A stretch of DNA of 64,000 bases from Bolinopsis microptera (Eukaryota; Ctenophora; Tentaculata; Lobata; Bolinopsidae): NCBI RefSeq assembly GCF_026151205.1, contig NC_087081.1, forward strand, positions 11,099,113 through 11,163,112, given 5' to 3'. The notes beneath the pieces are model-generated. The model did not search any database. It was given only the letters and a program-made list of their open reading frames with translations, and had not been told where the DNA came from. Position numbers and translations under genes: made by a program. This document shows, piece after piece, positions 11,796-23,887 of the stretch. How positions within the stretch are numbered: position 1 is the first letter of the stretch; each line of letters begins with the position of its first letter.

Positions 11796-12026
11796 CTAAA
11801 TGGCTACAGCTAACACTATTAATGCTAAGTACCAAACAACAAGTGGGAGGTGGATCGTTGGTATACCATTAAATCGATTTAACACCGCAATTCCAGTCGC
11901 AAGCCTGGGACCACTACTAGCATTGTCACAACATCTACAAAGCTGCCATATAGCCTGACTGACAATTTTCTCGACTGACTGACAATGTTTCTTCTTTTCC
12001 CCATTTAGAATACAAAGATTAGTACA
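11796..12026 (-). pseudogene. Disrupted duplicate of the 12108-12395 exon
   Basis: Same frame as copy 2 over 76 codons, but it ends early at TAG right after the membrane helix (AVAI*). A 2-bp length difference lies between the helix and the conserved NLKTKGDDKE tail, so the tail is out of frame. The tail coding sequence has also gained a second TKGDDKE unit. It is either a broken copy or a shorter isoform ending at the membrane. Confidence 0.4.
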
Positions 12027-12107
12027 TTTTAGCAGTGATTTTTTATTGAAGCTTGTAATTACAATAACTAATGCTCCTGTAAATACTTTAATTAATTGTT
12101 TGTTCCG

Positions 12108-12395
12108 TTATTCTTTTTCCTTCCTCTTTTCCTTGTCATCCCCTTTAGTTTTAAGATTATTGCTATAAATGGCTACAGCTGACACTATTAATGCTAAGTA
12201 CCAAACAACAAGTGGGAGGTGGATCGTTGGTATACCATTAAATCGATTTAACACCGCAATTCCAGTCGCAAGCCTGGGACCACTACTAGCATAGTCACAA
12301 CATCTACAAAGCTGCCATATAGCCTGACTGACAATTTTCTCGACTGACTGACAATGTTCCTTCTTTTCCCCATTTAGAATACAAAGATTAGTACA
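12108..12395 (-). CDS. Candidate minus-strand 3' exon: Cys-rich ectodomain end, membrane helix, charged tail
   Basis: The open frame of 95 codons plus TAA starts CTNLCILNGEKKEHC, has CRCC about 40 residues in, then a hydrophobic stretch (IHLPLVVWYLALIVSAVAI), then a charged tail (NLKTKGDDKEKRKEKE). That order (Cys-rich, helix, charged tail) is typical of the end of a type I membrane protein. The upstream exon was not found; a weak AG acceptor lies just before the first Cys codons (KLKC). Copy 1 of the duplication carries the same frame with a 21-nt in-frame repeat (TKGDDKE), which supports past coding. The family is not recognised. Ly6-like GPI proteins also end in CC..N plus a hydrophobic tail, but the charged end argues against a GPI signal. 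Confidence 0.4.
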   Translation of the reverse strand, partial: CTNLCILNGEKKEHCQSVEKIVSQAIWQLCRCCDYASSGPRLATGIAVLNRFNGIPTIHLPLVVWYLALIVSAVAIYSNNLKTKGDDKEKRKEKE

Positions 12396-12780
12396 TTTTA
12401 GCTTATGATTAATATTATATTTTTACCTATAGTTTACCTAGATTCTAGTTCCACTCACTTCAATATTATTTTTCTGTTAATTAACATTTTTTGCCTTTGT
12501 TCTCCAACCTTTGTTCTCCAACCTTTGTTCTGAGTACCTTCACCCCCACACACACTTTGTTCTGAGTACCCCCAACACACACATTCCTCGATAAATGACA
12601 AAAGGATAGGCCACAATGAGCTCCACCAACCTTCCAATGATATTCCAGAAAACTACCACGTGACTTGAAGGTTTGTGTAATTCCGTTCATAGATATAATA
12701 GAACTCGAAGTGGAGCTACAACAATTAGAGATAGACACGTTTTATAAAACCTCCTCCGATGTACATCTAAAACTTGACAC

Positions 12781-13000
12781 ACGACACCGCTTCAACTCTG
12801 CCTAAAGCCCGCTAAAGCGGCCACGTCATCGCGTTTATAGGTCACCTGATCACATCAAACACTAGTTCTAGTAGCTAGACTAGCGGTAAATGTACCACGT
12901 GACTGCCCACGTGAGTGTCACGTGAGTGCGCGCATCACGTGACCTGCGTGTGCAACAAAAGATACGGGACTGTGGCGGGAACTAATACGTGAAGTTATTC
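12781..13000. promoter_or_regulatory. CACGTG (E-box) cluster in a locally GC-richer stretch
   Basis: Several CACGTG or TCACGTGA palindromes occur within about 60 bp (about 12894-12945), beside GCCCGCTAAAGCGGC. CACGTG is bound by bHLH-Zip factors of the Myc/Max/USF type. The cluster lies upstream of the minus-strand exon candidates at 12.1-12.7 kb and could be their promoter. This is inferred from motif density only. Confidence 0.35.
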
Positions 13001-15100
13001 CAGAACAGTTATGTTTATTGTTGCTGTGGTAGCTCCTTTCAATTTTCTGCTGTAATTATCTGCTTTTCAGAGCCGAGTTCAGTGTCCACAGTTCCGTCTA
13101 TTTTCCATGGACTATATAACACTGCCATGTTACTTAAACACTAAACCTGTGCCGGTATTTGTTAAATGAATTTAGTATCATGACCCACTCCCCAGAACTC
13201 TATCCTCACTAATGACCACTCGGACCCTGAGTGTCTCCTATCTATTACCTAATTAGCCGCCTCTAACTCCGTATCACTATCAGTGCCTGAACTAGGCCTG
13301 ATCTACCTATCTCATGATATGAAACAGATCCCCAGTCACTATAGCGAGTAGAGATTAGTCAGTAGAGACCCTCACTGCGCCATCAGTTTGTGAATGTAAG
13401 CCGCCTCTGACTGGTTAATTTCAGCACTTTTTTCTCTCCGCCGTGGTCTAGTTGGCTCTGGTGTGTCGTTACTTTAGCAGTGTGTGGGTCGCAGCTGGTG
13501 ACCGTTCTGATCTATATTGTTTCAGCTACGTGTTTAATTACGATAGTTTTAATTTAATCAATTATACTGCAGTGAATAGAACGATGTAGTTTACAAATTA
13601 TGATAGGAATTTGCATTTCAAATTAAAATTATTTTGTTGTGTCCGGGGCTGTGCTACGTAAAAATAACTTTAATTTTAGCGAACAGTCCTCAGCAGTCTT
13701 ATCGGTAACTGAAATTATTGAGCTTCTACATTTGTAATGCTACTGTTATAACTTGGGTCACACCAGGGAAACCTCGAGACCGGCCGTGACCCAAAAGTCG
13801 AAAATTGCCAACGTTTGAAATTTATTTGATACCAGAATGTTTTTGTTATCTGTCATGACAACCATATTCTCGTATGACCTATGTAACTGTGGAATTAATA
13901 AATGGGGTAATGTAATTATCTACTCATTGACTTAGGATAATACTTCATCAAATTGATAAATTTTACACCTCATTCACCTTGTTACTTGTAGGATTTAGGA
14001 TTTAGATTTTAGGAAACAGCACGGTGTTTAGCCGGCTTTAAACTACCTGTATAATTATTTATTATAATATCCAGTTCTTTATTATTAACTTTCTCCCAGC
14101 TCACGATGCAACCTTACATTCCGTTTCTAAGGTATTTCTGAGGTATTTCACGTAACTTTCACCTCGTCACAATCCGCATTCCATGTACGGTCGCAACTTT
14201 AGAGCCGTTTGTTTCTAATAGAATTTCTTACATTTCGTCTAGTGTTTAGTTGGCTGACCCTTCCCGATTTTACACATCATAGTCCTCAATTCTCATGAAA
14301 TATCAGCTATTTGAATAACTACACCAATGACTCTCGAAAAATGAATTGTAACTCATATATTTTAAATCCCGAATACCGCAGTTGAGTTAGCTAGCAAGTC
14401 TCGCCGCATATAATTTAATCTCGTAATAGAATAAGTACAGGTGTTTTGTTTGAGCATCTCTTAGCGATTGTAATTCTCAGAGCTGTTATTGATTTGATTT
14501 GAATTTGCTTGATACTGATAAGTCTTAGTGACTCACGCGGAGTGCATGCAGTTGCACTGGAAACGAAATTTGGGTGGTCAATTACGTTTTATTCTGTGGC
14601 AAACGAGTGCAAAATCTCATAACTATAAGCATGCAGGTAATTTGTAGGGACCTTTCTACTGCTTGTCAGTGGTTAACATTGCTTCCTCAAAGTCTGCATC
14701 GCTCGTTTTTTGAAGTTTTGCAAGCATATTACAATTTAAAACAGTTTCACAGACGGTTATATTTCTTGTTCTATAGAATTTACGCTTGAATATTTTCTAT
14801 TTAAAATATGACCATTTAACTTTGAGTTCAACGGAGATACTTGAGTTTGTATCATCGCTGAATGGACCGACAGATGTAACGCCATCCATCAATGATGTTA
14901 GTTAAGCGGGAACCGGTCACGAGGGGGAAGTATGTTGCAGTTGGTACTGAGATCCATTGCAATGGCATTATATAAAAAGTAGATCCATGTTACACTGCAC
15001 AGAAAATACCAATTCTTACATCGCCACTGAAACTTTAAGGCATCGCTTTGCGAAACCGGTGGAATTTATATCAGAAATACAGCTATAGATGACATCAATA
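13000..15100. other. No gene recognised
   Basis: AT-rich DNA with no convincing exon on either strand. A short frame at 14544-14634 (MQLHWKRN...) ends at a GTAATT donor in phase 1 but has no partner exon. Confidence 0.5.
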
Positions 15101-15101
15101 C

Positions 15102-15437
15102 GGAACTACACGGCACTATACGGCACTATACAGCACTACATTAGCCATTCCTAGTCCATCTGCTGCACTAGATACGGCACTACATTAGCCATTCCTAGTC
15201 CATCTGCTGCACTAGATACGGCACTACATTAGCCATTCCTAGTCCATCTGCTGCACTAGATACGGCACTACATTAGCCATTCCTAGTCTATCTGCTGCAC
15301 TAGATACGGCACTACATTAGCCATTCCTAGTCCATCTGCTGCACTAGATACGGCACTACATTAGCCATTCCTAGTCCATCTGCTGCACTAGATACGGCAC
15401 TACATTAGCCATTACTAGTCCATCTGCTGCACTAGTC
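15102..15437 (+). repeat. 44-bp tandem satellite, about 7 copies
   Basis: The unit is TAGATACGGCACTACATTAG followed by CCATTCCTAGTCCATCTGCTGCAC, repeating every 44 bp exactly (unit starts at 15169, 15213 and onward). Copies differ at one or two positions. It is preceded by degenerate half-units (ACGGCACTATACGGCACTATACAGC). Confidence 0.95.
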
Positions 15438-16419
15438 TAATAATTGGTGCATTACCGAGTTGACTGTTGAGTCATATATAATCTATATAGCGGTAGCTGC
15501 TGCTGATTCCTAATTCATATCACCGTTTCTTTCGCGTATGACGGCCACATGAATATCATTGCCGCAGAGTAACGATACCAGATTTTCAAGAACGATATCC
15601 GAATAAGATCTCATTATAATTGCCATTTCTTGGTATTTATTGTTGCAACTATATCCCTGATCTTGAAGTACGACATAATTGAGAGATATAAACTGATCCC
15701 ATTATACCGCTAACACCCCACACAGTCTCCCTGTAACAAACTAACCTCCATGATTATTATACACTATGTATCTCTCTGTTGTACACTCTGACTTTTTCTG
15801 AGCGGTGATCTGCCCACCAAATGGAACTAGAAGAATGGTGACTCCACGAATGTTTGGAATTCCAATGATAACAAAGCCCGCTTATAATAGTACCGGGAAT
15901 TCCGTCCCCCACGACTGTAATCCAATTACAAGACACGTAGCGGGAACCTTCCAGTTCTAATTTGTTTACACAGCGCTTGTTGTTTTAAAGCTCAGTGTAT
16001 TAAAGTCAATGGAAGGAGACAATAGGTTTTTCCTTACATACCTATCTTGTCCGCATACCAAACTTCGTTCCACAAATTCCTTGCAGTATTAATGTCTCCT
16101 CGCTTCTGCTCAGTTTATATTCTTATCTCCACGAAACACCAGAAATCAGAATCTTGGCATGTTCTCTAAAAGTCGATACAAATATCCGGTATCTGTGATG
16201 CTTTTGCATGCAGTATGATATCAGTTGTTTAATTTCTTTCGTGGTTTGGTGTTTTGAAATTAGTAAGCAGTTTTCAATGTAAGCAAGCATTAGATAGATT
16301 AGATTAAGCAACTTCATTAAATGAATGAAATTTATTTATTTTATTAAATTAATTAAAGTTAATTACATCAGACGATGAGGAATCCTTCATTTAATAGTTA
16401 TCTCTGTGCCTTCATTGGA

Positions 16420-16590
16420 TTATTTTGCTCCTTTTTTCATGCAACGATCGATAAGAGGATAAGCAGACTTGCACACAGCACTTTTTGCAGCTCCAAACAA
16501 AAGAATGTCTTGCACATTGGTAGCTGGAATGCTTATTAGCGTGCAAGCTTCATCTTTTGTAGCATGTAAGTTGTTGGAAAGTAGACTCTT
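16420..16590 (-). CDS. Probable terminal exon of a minus-strand gene, Cys-containing C-terminus
   Basis: The open frame of 56 codons ends in TAA. It reads ...ATKDEACTLISIPATNVQDI then FGAAKSAVCKSAYPLIDRCM and ends KKGAK. Residue use is strongly protein-like. AATAAA signals (TTTATT on the + strand at 16331-16340) lie 80-90 nt past the stop, as expected for a last exon. The 5' end is unclear: an in-frame stop sits at 16591-16593 and candidate AG acceptors there are weak. It could also be the tail of a decayed retrocopy. The family is not recognised. Confidence 0.45.
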   Translation of the reverse strand, partial: KSLLSNNLHATKDEACTLISIPATNVQDILLFGAAKSAVCKSAYPLIDRCMKKGAK

Positions 16591-16593
16591 TCA

Positions 16594-19500
16594 CCTCGGG
16601 AACAGGCCGACTGTCTCGTAGTCGCGTGATATTGTCTCGTAGTCACGTGATATTGTCACGTGGCACTACCTGAGAGACACGTGGCACATTTAACATGCAA
16701 ATTTGCTTTGTGTTCGTGGCAATCATTATTTGCACCAATTCTTCATCCTCGTTTTGCATCAAAAACGCCAGGTCGAATGATTTTATGTATCTTGTAAGAA
16801 GTAAGTCAGCCTACTCAGCCTAATTAATTCCATCAGTTCACAGCCACTTACAAGTGTTCTTATCTCCACGCCTTACGCTATCTAATAAGTTAATTCGAGT
16901 GTTATAAAATTAATATTTAGTAGTCCTGCTTAATATTAATGAATAGTCTGATGTGGACATCTACGATACATGTGAAGTATGAACTTATGAAGCTGTGACA
17001 GTGTAACTATGCAGACTAACACTCTCACTACAGTCCAGGTATTCGGTAACGTACGAAGCTCAAACCCACAAACTACCTCACTTGACCAAGAATATTTCCA
17101 CTTGAAAAAGACTTTTCCCAAGTGGTGACACTACCTCCCTACACTCAGTAGAATGTGGGGGGCAGTGTTTCCTTCCAAACACAAAGCTTCAACTCAATTA
17201 GACTCCGAAATACCGGAAATCCACAGCCTGTTTGCATTTCGTGTTAGTACTCTAAAGAGCTACACAATTTATAAACGCTCCCGATGTAATTCTAGAATTC
17301 TTCTCTCCCGTTTTCATTCCTAACATGCCTGGCATTCCTGCTGAGTTACCGCTGAGTTACCGGGCACCGGCTCCGTGTCCCTGTTATTCTAATTTTTGTC
17401 CAATTATGTAACTTAATTTGTAGCAGAGGTATGGCACGTCTCTACGATCGGGAGTCTGCTGATCAGATATTATTCTAACTAGACCTACTCATATTGATTT
17501 CAGTCCATGTGATAGTTTAATTGTGTTCGTTAAGGGCGATCAGGCACCCAATTAACATTTAACACTCATCAATTAAGACCAGTATTTATAATTGGTCTCC
17601 AACTTCAAAACTTCACCTTATTTTACCATCGCTTCGCCTAACTTATAACCGTTCCGCGACTCACAAGACTTTTTAATCCTACCTCACTCCTCCGATATTT
17701 CGCATGTTCTTAAGTTACTCACCTTACACCTTACACCTACTACTGAGGTGTTGGGTATTAGTAACAAACGCATGATGTATCGGATAAACCATTAGTAGTA
17801 GCAAAAACAGCGCTTTTTATTGTATAATCTTTTCGTTCGGCATTAACTTCCTTTTACAGCTGGTATGCTTTTCTTCGTTTACCATTAAAGGTAGTAGTTT
17901 ATCTGATGTCATTTGAATCGTATTTCAGTAACTTGAGCTGGCTCAGATATCAGTCAACAGATTGATTAATCTTGTAAATTCGGATTATATAACCTGCGTA
18001 TTGGCATTCAGCGCCTTTATCTCACTTCAGGGGTGTACACCCCTGTCTCAATTCCACGAATTAGATACTGGTGTCGGAACATCCTATCCGGATATTACCG
18101 GCACTGCTCTTCCAATAATTGATTAAATCATCACCATTTCTCGTATCAGCCTCTTCTTTAGTGCCCTCATCTGCTGTCAACAAGTAGTGGAGCTCATCAC
18201 CTCGCCATGTTCAGCCAGTTTAGCCACTGTTGGAACTGGTACAAAGATTGGTCTTAATTTGCCTCACGTTTAGTATAGTACATACTGGCAAGTTTATAAC
18301 ATATATACTATAAACTTGCTAGGTTTCATCAAAACATCAACTCACTCCCGCTGACTCGTGTGCATCTAATTTCTGTTTCATCAGGTTTCTGACCACTGCT
18401 CAGTTTTCTTTATCTCAAGGAAAGGGCGTGATAGAAACTTCTGGATAAAGATTAAAGATCTTACTATTTTAGCGAACTTTCAACTTTCAATTGAAAATTC
18501 ATGTCCCGGGAGTAATTCTATTACCGCATAAAGATTACTGAGCATCGCTAAGTTGATCTTCTATTTTTACTATGGAGTAACTAGATCATACATTGAGCTT
18601 GCATCAACGATAGAAACTTTTATAAATATCCAGACCATTAGTTTAAACTTAAACCTGTTTAAGGTCCATCGGTTGCTAACACTCACGACTATTCTCACGA
18701 CTAATTGTGGTAATGATGGTAATTAACCAGAGCTTCAATTGTATGTGGTGGTTCCGAACAAAAAGGGTTTGTTGTACGGGAGGAGTTAACAACCCTACAT
18801 AGACCACATTGAACACGTGACCTCATTGAACACGTGGTATTTACACACTGCGTGTACACACACGCAGGTTTAAATTGTGTGTGCTGGCAAAACATGGCGT
18901 CATTAGTTAGAGTCTCCGTGTCTAGCGTGTAGGGCACTGGTTATATATCTCTTTTCAGGTTTTGCAGATGTAGTTGTTGTAGTTTAGGAGTTGTTTTTTA
19001 TATTTTTAGTAGTTGTTGTTATGTGGCAGTAGTTGATCTAGTGTGAATACTTTAAAAAGTTTACCAGTTTATTATAACAGCTAAAATGAAACTTTAAGGC
19101 GAACAGTCTGTAGCGCCTGGTGTTTTCCAAACAGCTGATCTGAAAATAATCCAGCTGATCGGGTCTGGACAGACCAGATCAATATCAAGTTGCAGATGTG
19201 AACTGAATCTAGGGAATCAGCTGCATAATCTGGTTGTGTTATCACAACCAGTTACTCACAACCAGTTATTTACTGTCCTGTATCCTCCAACTGAATATTC
19301 TGTCTTCTGAATATTCTGTTAATCGTGTACCTCCTGATTCTTGACAGTGGCAAGAATTTTCCCGCTTATCTCTATATCTTACACCAAAAGTGAATGAGAA
19401 ACATGAGTGACTCAGTCATGTACTGTACATGAATGTTTCATATTTTGCAAGCTGTACGGGCCCACCTGGTGTTTAGTTTTACCCTAGTTCTATCCAGTCT

Positions 19501-20799
19501 AGATTTGGCGTCTTGTTTAGTATTCATAATCTCATGTTAAAGCTCGTTAGTAATAGTAGACAAGCCACCTGTGGAGCACAAAGAGAGTGGAGCTGTGGTG
19601 AGACATAGCTGTACTAGTAGCCATGGTAATAGTGGGGGCTCTTTCTGTTTTTACTCTTCACTTTGCTCGAAATTAACAGACGGCTTTTTTTTGGTTTTGT
19701 GTTTTTCTGTGTAGAATTCCAGTGGAACTGTCTAGACACGTGTAGGAACACGTGTCTAGGCATGTTCCTACAAGGGAACATCTCGAAAGTGTCTTCTTGT
19801 GCAGCCATTGAGTGTGCGGTGAGTTTGGAAGAAGCAGCAGCCTGCTCCGATTGATCACTTTAAAAACATCGCCAATTCTCATTAAACGAACAATTTGCTT
19901 GCCATGCAACTCGCTAGATGCAAAACATGTTGGCTGATTTCTATTGACTCTCCAAGGATGCTTGCTTCTGACGCTGTTGTAATGCTTATAAGTCGTATGT
20001 GACTCGAAGCTCGATTGCAGTTTTGGCATTTAACAAACGAAACGTTGTTTTCTTTTTCTAGGCTCTATCGAGTAATAGTTAATAGTATCGTGTCTATTTA
20101 AACCTACCCTTGATTTGTTTCGTCCAATGTATGTATCGTATCATGTGGATACTTTGGAAATCACACACTTCGTAGTTCATTTACAGTTTACAGACAAATC
20201 TGACGTGTTAAAATCATGTTCCACAGTCGGACGCCTAAGTTCTTCAAACCAAATTAGCGGATTTCCTATCCGTTTATCATTTATGTTGGCGGATTTCCTA
20301 TTCAGTTATCAGGGTACCTTTCGTTATTTCCTTCTGTAGATCAGTCCCGTTTGTTTATTGAATAATCGAATGTTGGATCTACAATCCTGATCTTGCTACC
20401 TGACGTGGCACTTAAAGAATGATAGATTTGCAGATCATTGCCTATTAGAGTACCTATATCTAAAGTTTCACTTCCTAGGTTGAATTCCAGGTGTGCTCAC
20501 CCTTTACTGCTGCCTTGCTTTGTCTATTTTCTTCCACTTTGGTCAGAGTTCAGATTGGGGTCGGGGCTTTTATAATCTAATCGTTTTTTAATTACTTAAA
20601 AATTATTATTCCTCTTTAACAGTTTGAAATCGAAGTTTGTATTCACAATAGGATGTTTTGTCAACAGATTCACATAAAAACATATTCGTAAGCTGCTCTA
20701 GTTCATTTGCTTATTTGCTTTAATATCTAATCGAATATTTTAATATTTAACCAACTATTTTCATAGCTAACCAACTATTTTTATAGCTAACAAATCAAA
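16594..20799. other. Mostly non-coding, upstream flank of the PLAC8-like gene
   Basis: Contains CACGTG-rich patches at about 16625-16680 and 18812-18838 and a perfect inverted CACGTG repeat at 19733-19760. A Cys-rich minus-strand frame lies at about 18701-18895 and a 118-codon minus-strand frame at 19673-20029; neither has splice or family support. A short + frame, ATG 19762 to a GTGAGT donor after 19818, could be a 5' exon of the PLAC8-like gene. Confidence 0.4.
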
Positions 20800-21511
20800 A
20801 TGGGCGAATGGAAATCACCACTCTGGGGCTGTTTCGATGATATCGGCGCATGTAAGTTCAAATATTTGTATTCCTAAATTCCTATCATCGAACTAGTTTA
20901 AAAATAAAGGGAAAAATGTCCTATCAATGATTTCGTATTCATACCTATGATAGCATTTCATTTTACTAACTGGCATACAAGAGCGATTGTTTTTATTATT
21001 CGCTAAATCAATGATTATTGATAAATTTCTATTCATTAACCTATAAAATCCTTCAGGCTTGATCACCTACTTCGTCCCTTGCTGGACATTCGGTAAAGTT
21101 GCTGAATCTGTCGGAGAGGATTGCATAATCTACGGTATTCTTGGTGTCGTTCCAATTGTATACGGTTACTTCAGGTTAGTTTCCACACATTTACTTTTAG
21201 ATTAGCTACTTTACTGCTTTTCAATTTCATTGTTTTCGATTTTTTTGATGTTTAATCAAAATCATCATATTTCTGATTAACAATTTATGTTTTTGCCTCA
21301 TCCATGGGGTTACTTGAATGAAAATACACTATTTGATTGAAAGAAATAACAAAACTTTCTCTCCAGGTTCTTAGTTAGACAAAAGGTAGCAAAGAAAGCT
21401 GGTATTGACGAAAGTGCGCTTATTTCCTGCTTAATCTCCTTCTGTATTCCCCTGTGTGGAAACCTGCAAGAACGAACCCAGCAAGGAGTAGATGTTATGC
21501 CCAGAACTTAA
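20800..21511 (+). CDS. PLAC8/cornifelin-family Cys-rich protein, 104 aa, three exons
   Basis: Exons 20800-20851, 21057-21174 and 21367-21511 join in phases 1 and 2 with GTAAGT and GTTAGT donors and TTCAG/CCAG acceptors, giving 105 codons including TAA. The protein starts MGEWKSPLWGCFDDIGACLI. It shows the family pattern: W..(P)LWGCFDD...CL..(F).PCW.FGK.AE at 4-34, a hydrophobic segment at 41-56, and a second Cys block (CLISFCIPLC, 78-87) before QERT. The length is typical for the family (about 100-115 aa). Animal members include placenta-specific 8 and cornifelin, and plant relatives affect cell number or metal transport. The biochemical role is unsettled. The classic CC pair is spread out here (C78, C83, C87). 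ATTAAA lies at 21823. Confidence 0.93.
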
Positions 21512-23506
21512 TTTGGATAGAATCAAGAGGTCTTCAGCATCCTGTGTGGGATGAATTTCATTCAGGGACAAGAAATGGGACCTTGTAAACCTTAGATTGA
21601 ACTTCTTACGTTATCTAACTAACTAGACATTCTTCAGGCGTAATCTTATAAGTGTTAAGATGAGATTAGTATATTTTTGTCATAGCGAGAATTTGCGATT
21701 TCAAAGTGTTTTGGTTTTTAAATATCGTATATAGGTTTTTTCTTATATATGGCGTTAACTGTTATATGATGTTAAATTGTCGTGGTGTTTTCAAGGTATG
21801 GTCATGAGTAAACTTACAACAAATTAAATCTGTCTATTGGTTCTAGTTTATATTTAATTAAACTTTTCTAGATAATACCATTTTTCATGATAATGATAAT
21901 CAGATAGGCTTGTCCTGTTTTGATTTGTTCGATATGTTGTATTAAACTTTGCAACCTTACCATATACTATTATTCAATGAAATATGTGTAGTTTTCTTTA
22001 GAATCATCAAAAGATAAAATTGTTTTGAAAATTAATAATTTTGAAGATCAGCCTATTTGAGCCGTTGCTGAATGCTGGTAACGTAGTCAAGTAGATTATC
22101 CCCCACATTCACGTTCTAGTCCCTCCCTCCCTCTTCCTCTCTGGCACTAATACCATGTTCTCTGATTTACAATTTACATAGCCCAGGAAATATATATACT
22201 TTATATTGAGGAATAACTGAGCGAGGCCGTGGCTGTACTGTGTTACTTCTTTGCTCTAATCTATGAGAATATTTAAAGTCATAGATAGTGGACAGCTGTA
22301 ACGGTACGTGTGAGACTCCAAATTATCTACTTTAATTCGTGGTAGTCAGTATTGTGGTACGTAGAACTACATATATAATTACAATTATAAGCTGGGGTCT
22401 CACCTTTGCGACTGAGAATCGGCTTCTTTCCGATTGATAATGACGCCGCAATTAACAATCGGTAAAAATTATCAGTCAGTATACAACCTTAGCAGTTATT
22501 TCCGTGCGTGCCGGTGCATCACAGATGATGAATACAGAATGTCAGAATATCAATAAGTAATTTTTGTTTTATATATAAACTGATCTAAATTTAATCATTT
22601 TGACGTGCCCACTTGCATCCACAATACCCTTGTCCACTACGCACACACTTATTCTATGTTCTATGAGTATGAATTTGTCACCGCGATAACCGTAGCCTGG
22701 CTCATATCAGAAGCAGATTGTGCAAAGTGTGGTCCTCAGATAAATGTGATCTTTTTTTGTTATATTGTAGCGTTATTTGAGCTAATTATTATAAAGTAGT
22801 TAGTTATTTGGGGTACAATTTTATACTTATGTAGCTTTTGTGGTTAACCGCTTCTGTAGTTCGATTGGTGCACTTGCAGGTAATGGTATCGTTATTAATA
22901 CTGCATATTGCAGGAGTTTAGTAAGTGTAACAGGTAACTGTAGCCTCGCGGCCGCTCAAATCGAGTTGTGTGATAAATTAACATTGCAGGTATGCCACGA
23001 GACATGGCAGAGTAATTTTTAATTATAAAGCGCAGATACATCTGAATCTGATTAGTAATAATCAATTAATTAATTTGGCGTATCCTGGGACATAAGAATG
23101 GCCAAAAATTTTAAATATATTAATATAAGCATGTCCACATGCAAATATGAAAATGCTATTCAAAAATTAGCATTTTAGCGCCATTGTATTTGTTGCTTTT
23201 TCGGTTTGAGGTTGTACATTTCAATTTTGTACGTTACAATTGCTGTACTCTGTTAAGTTTGAAAAGTATTTCATAAAAAATAATGTCCTTATTATGTATT
23301 ATAACAATTAATTAATTTAATATTTGTTGGTCATATCTTAAAGTGAGGCTCATGTATAGTAGCATGAATATTCTTTATTTCACTGTGGTAAGCGGTTCGA
23401 TTTTCGACCCAAAATGTTACTTTTATACATGACTTTCAGTTAATATACATTATAACATCATATCAAATATCAATTATCGTGTCTACAGTAAAAGAATCCT
23501 ACCTAC
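21512..23506. other. 3' UTR of the PLAC8-like gene and spacer
   Basis: AT-rich with no repeat family recognised. A frame at 22840-22998 ends at CAG|GTATGC in phase 0 but lacks any ATG, so I do not call it an exon. Confidence 0.5.
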
Positions 23507-23887
23507 ATGTACCTATCTATCCGAGGGGAACTAAAGCTGGTACTCTTGGCATGGACCAAACGCTGGATTTTAAAACCTGTCCAAGAAGAAGTTAAAAAAC
23601 GGGTTTGTTTCTTTTGATTATTGAGCAATGAGCGGTTGTTATGATTATCACACTTAATTGAAAAGTAGGTACTATGTGTTAGCCTATCAAGCCATTCTTA
23701 ATCTTGATCTCTTCTCCAATCTTTTTTACTTTAAATTAATCTATTTATACCGCTTCAGTGAAGCTGTTTCTTACCTGAACGTTGATATTTTCAGATAAGC
23801 TATGGTGTTAATAAGACTGAGACAGAACTTAGTTCTGATCATGAAATAAGGAATAGCTTCCGAAGTTGTAGACGTAGTACTATCAGT
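23507..23887 (+). CDS. Candidate alternative 5' exon pair (array member 1)
   Basis: Exon a, 23507-23602, is 32 codons starting MYLSIRGELKLVLLAWTKRW and ending EEVKKR before GTTTGT. An in-frame TAA lies upstream, so the ATG is a natural start. Exon b, 23795-23887, is 31 codons reading ISYGVNKTETELSSDHEIRN...RRSTIS, with a strong TATTTTCAG acceptor and a GTGAGT donor. Both exons are phase 0, so they join in frame and leave a phase-0 end. Exon b is the better supported; the donor of exon a (GTTTGT) is weak. The family is not recognised. RRSTIS looks like a basophilic kinase site. Confidence 0.5.

Larger units (their letters stand above)
11759..12402. repeat. Direct duplication of a ~274-bp unit
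   Basis: Copy 1 (11759-12033) and copy 2 (12129-12402) are about 97% alike. They share TGCTAAGTACCAAACAACAA, the GACTGACTGACAATG block and TTAGTACATTTTAGC, and are separated by about 95 bp of unrelated AT-rich DNA. Each copy carries the same minus-strand reading frame. Confidence 0.92.

Noticed and set aside
14544-14634. ATG frame ending at CAG|GTAATT
   Set aside because: Phase 1 in the ATG frame and no partner exon found.
18701-18895. Cys-rich minus-strand frame (MFCQHTQFKPACVYTQCVNT...)
   Set aside because: The Cys content is explained by ACAC/GTGT-rich DNA; there is no signal peptide.
19673-20029. 118-codon minus-strand ATG frame
   Set aside because: No family, no splice sites, and its composition looks like chance; it also runs through a CACGTG inverted repeat.
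22840-23022. + frame ending at CAG|GTATGC in phase 0
   Set aside because: It contains no ATG and no acceptor that preserves the frame; a good donor alone is not enough.
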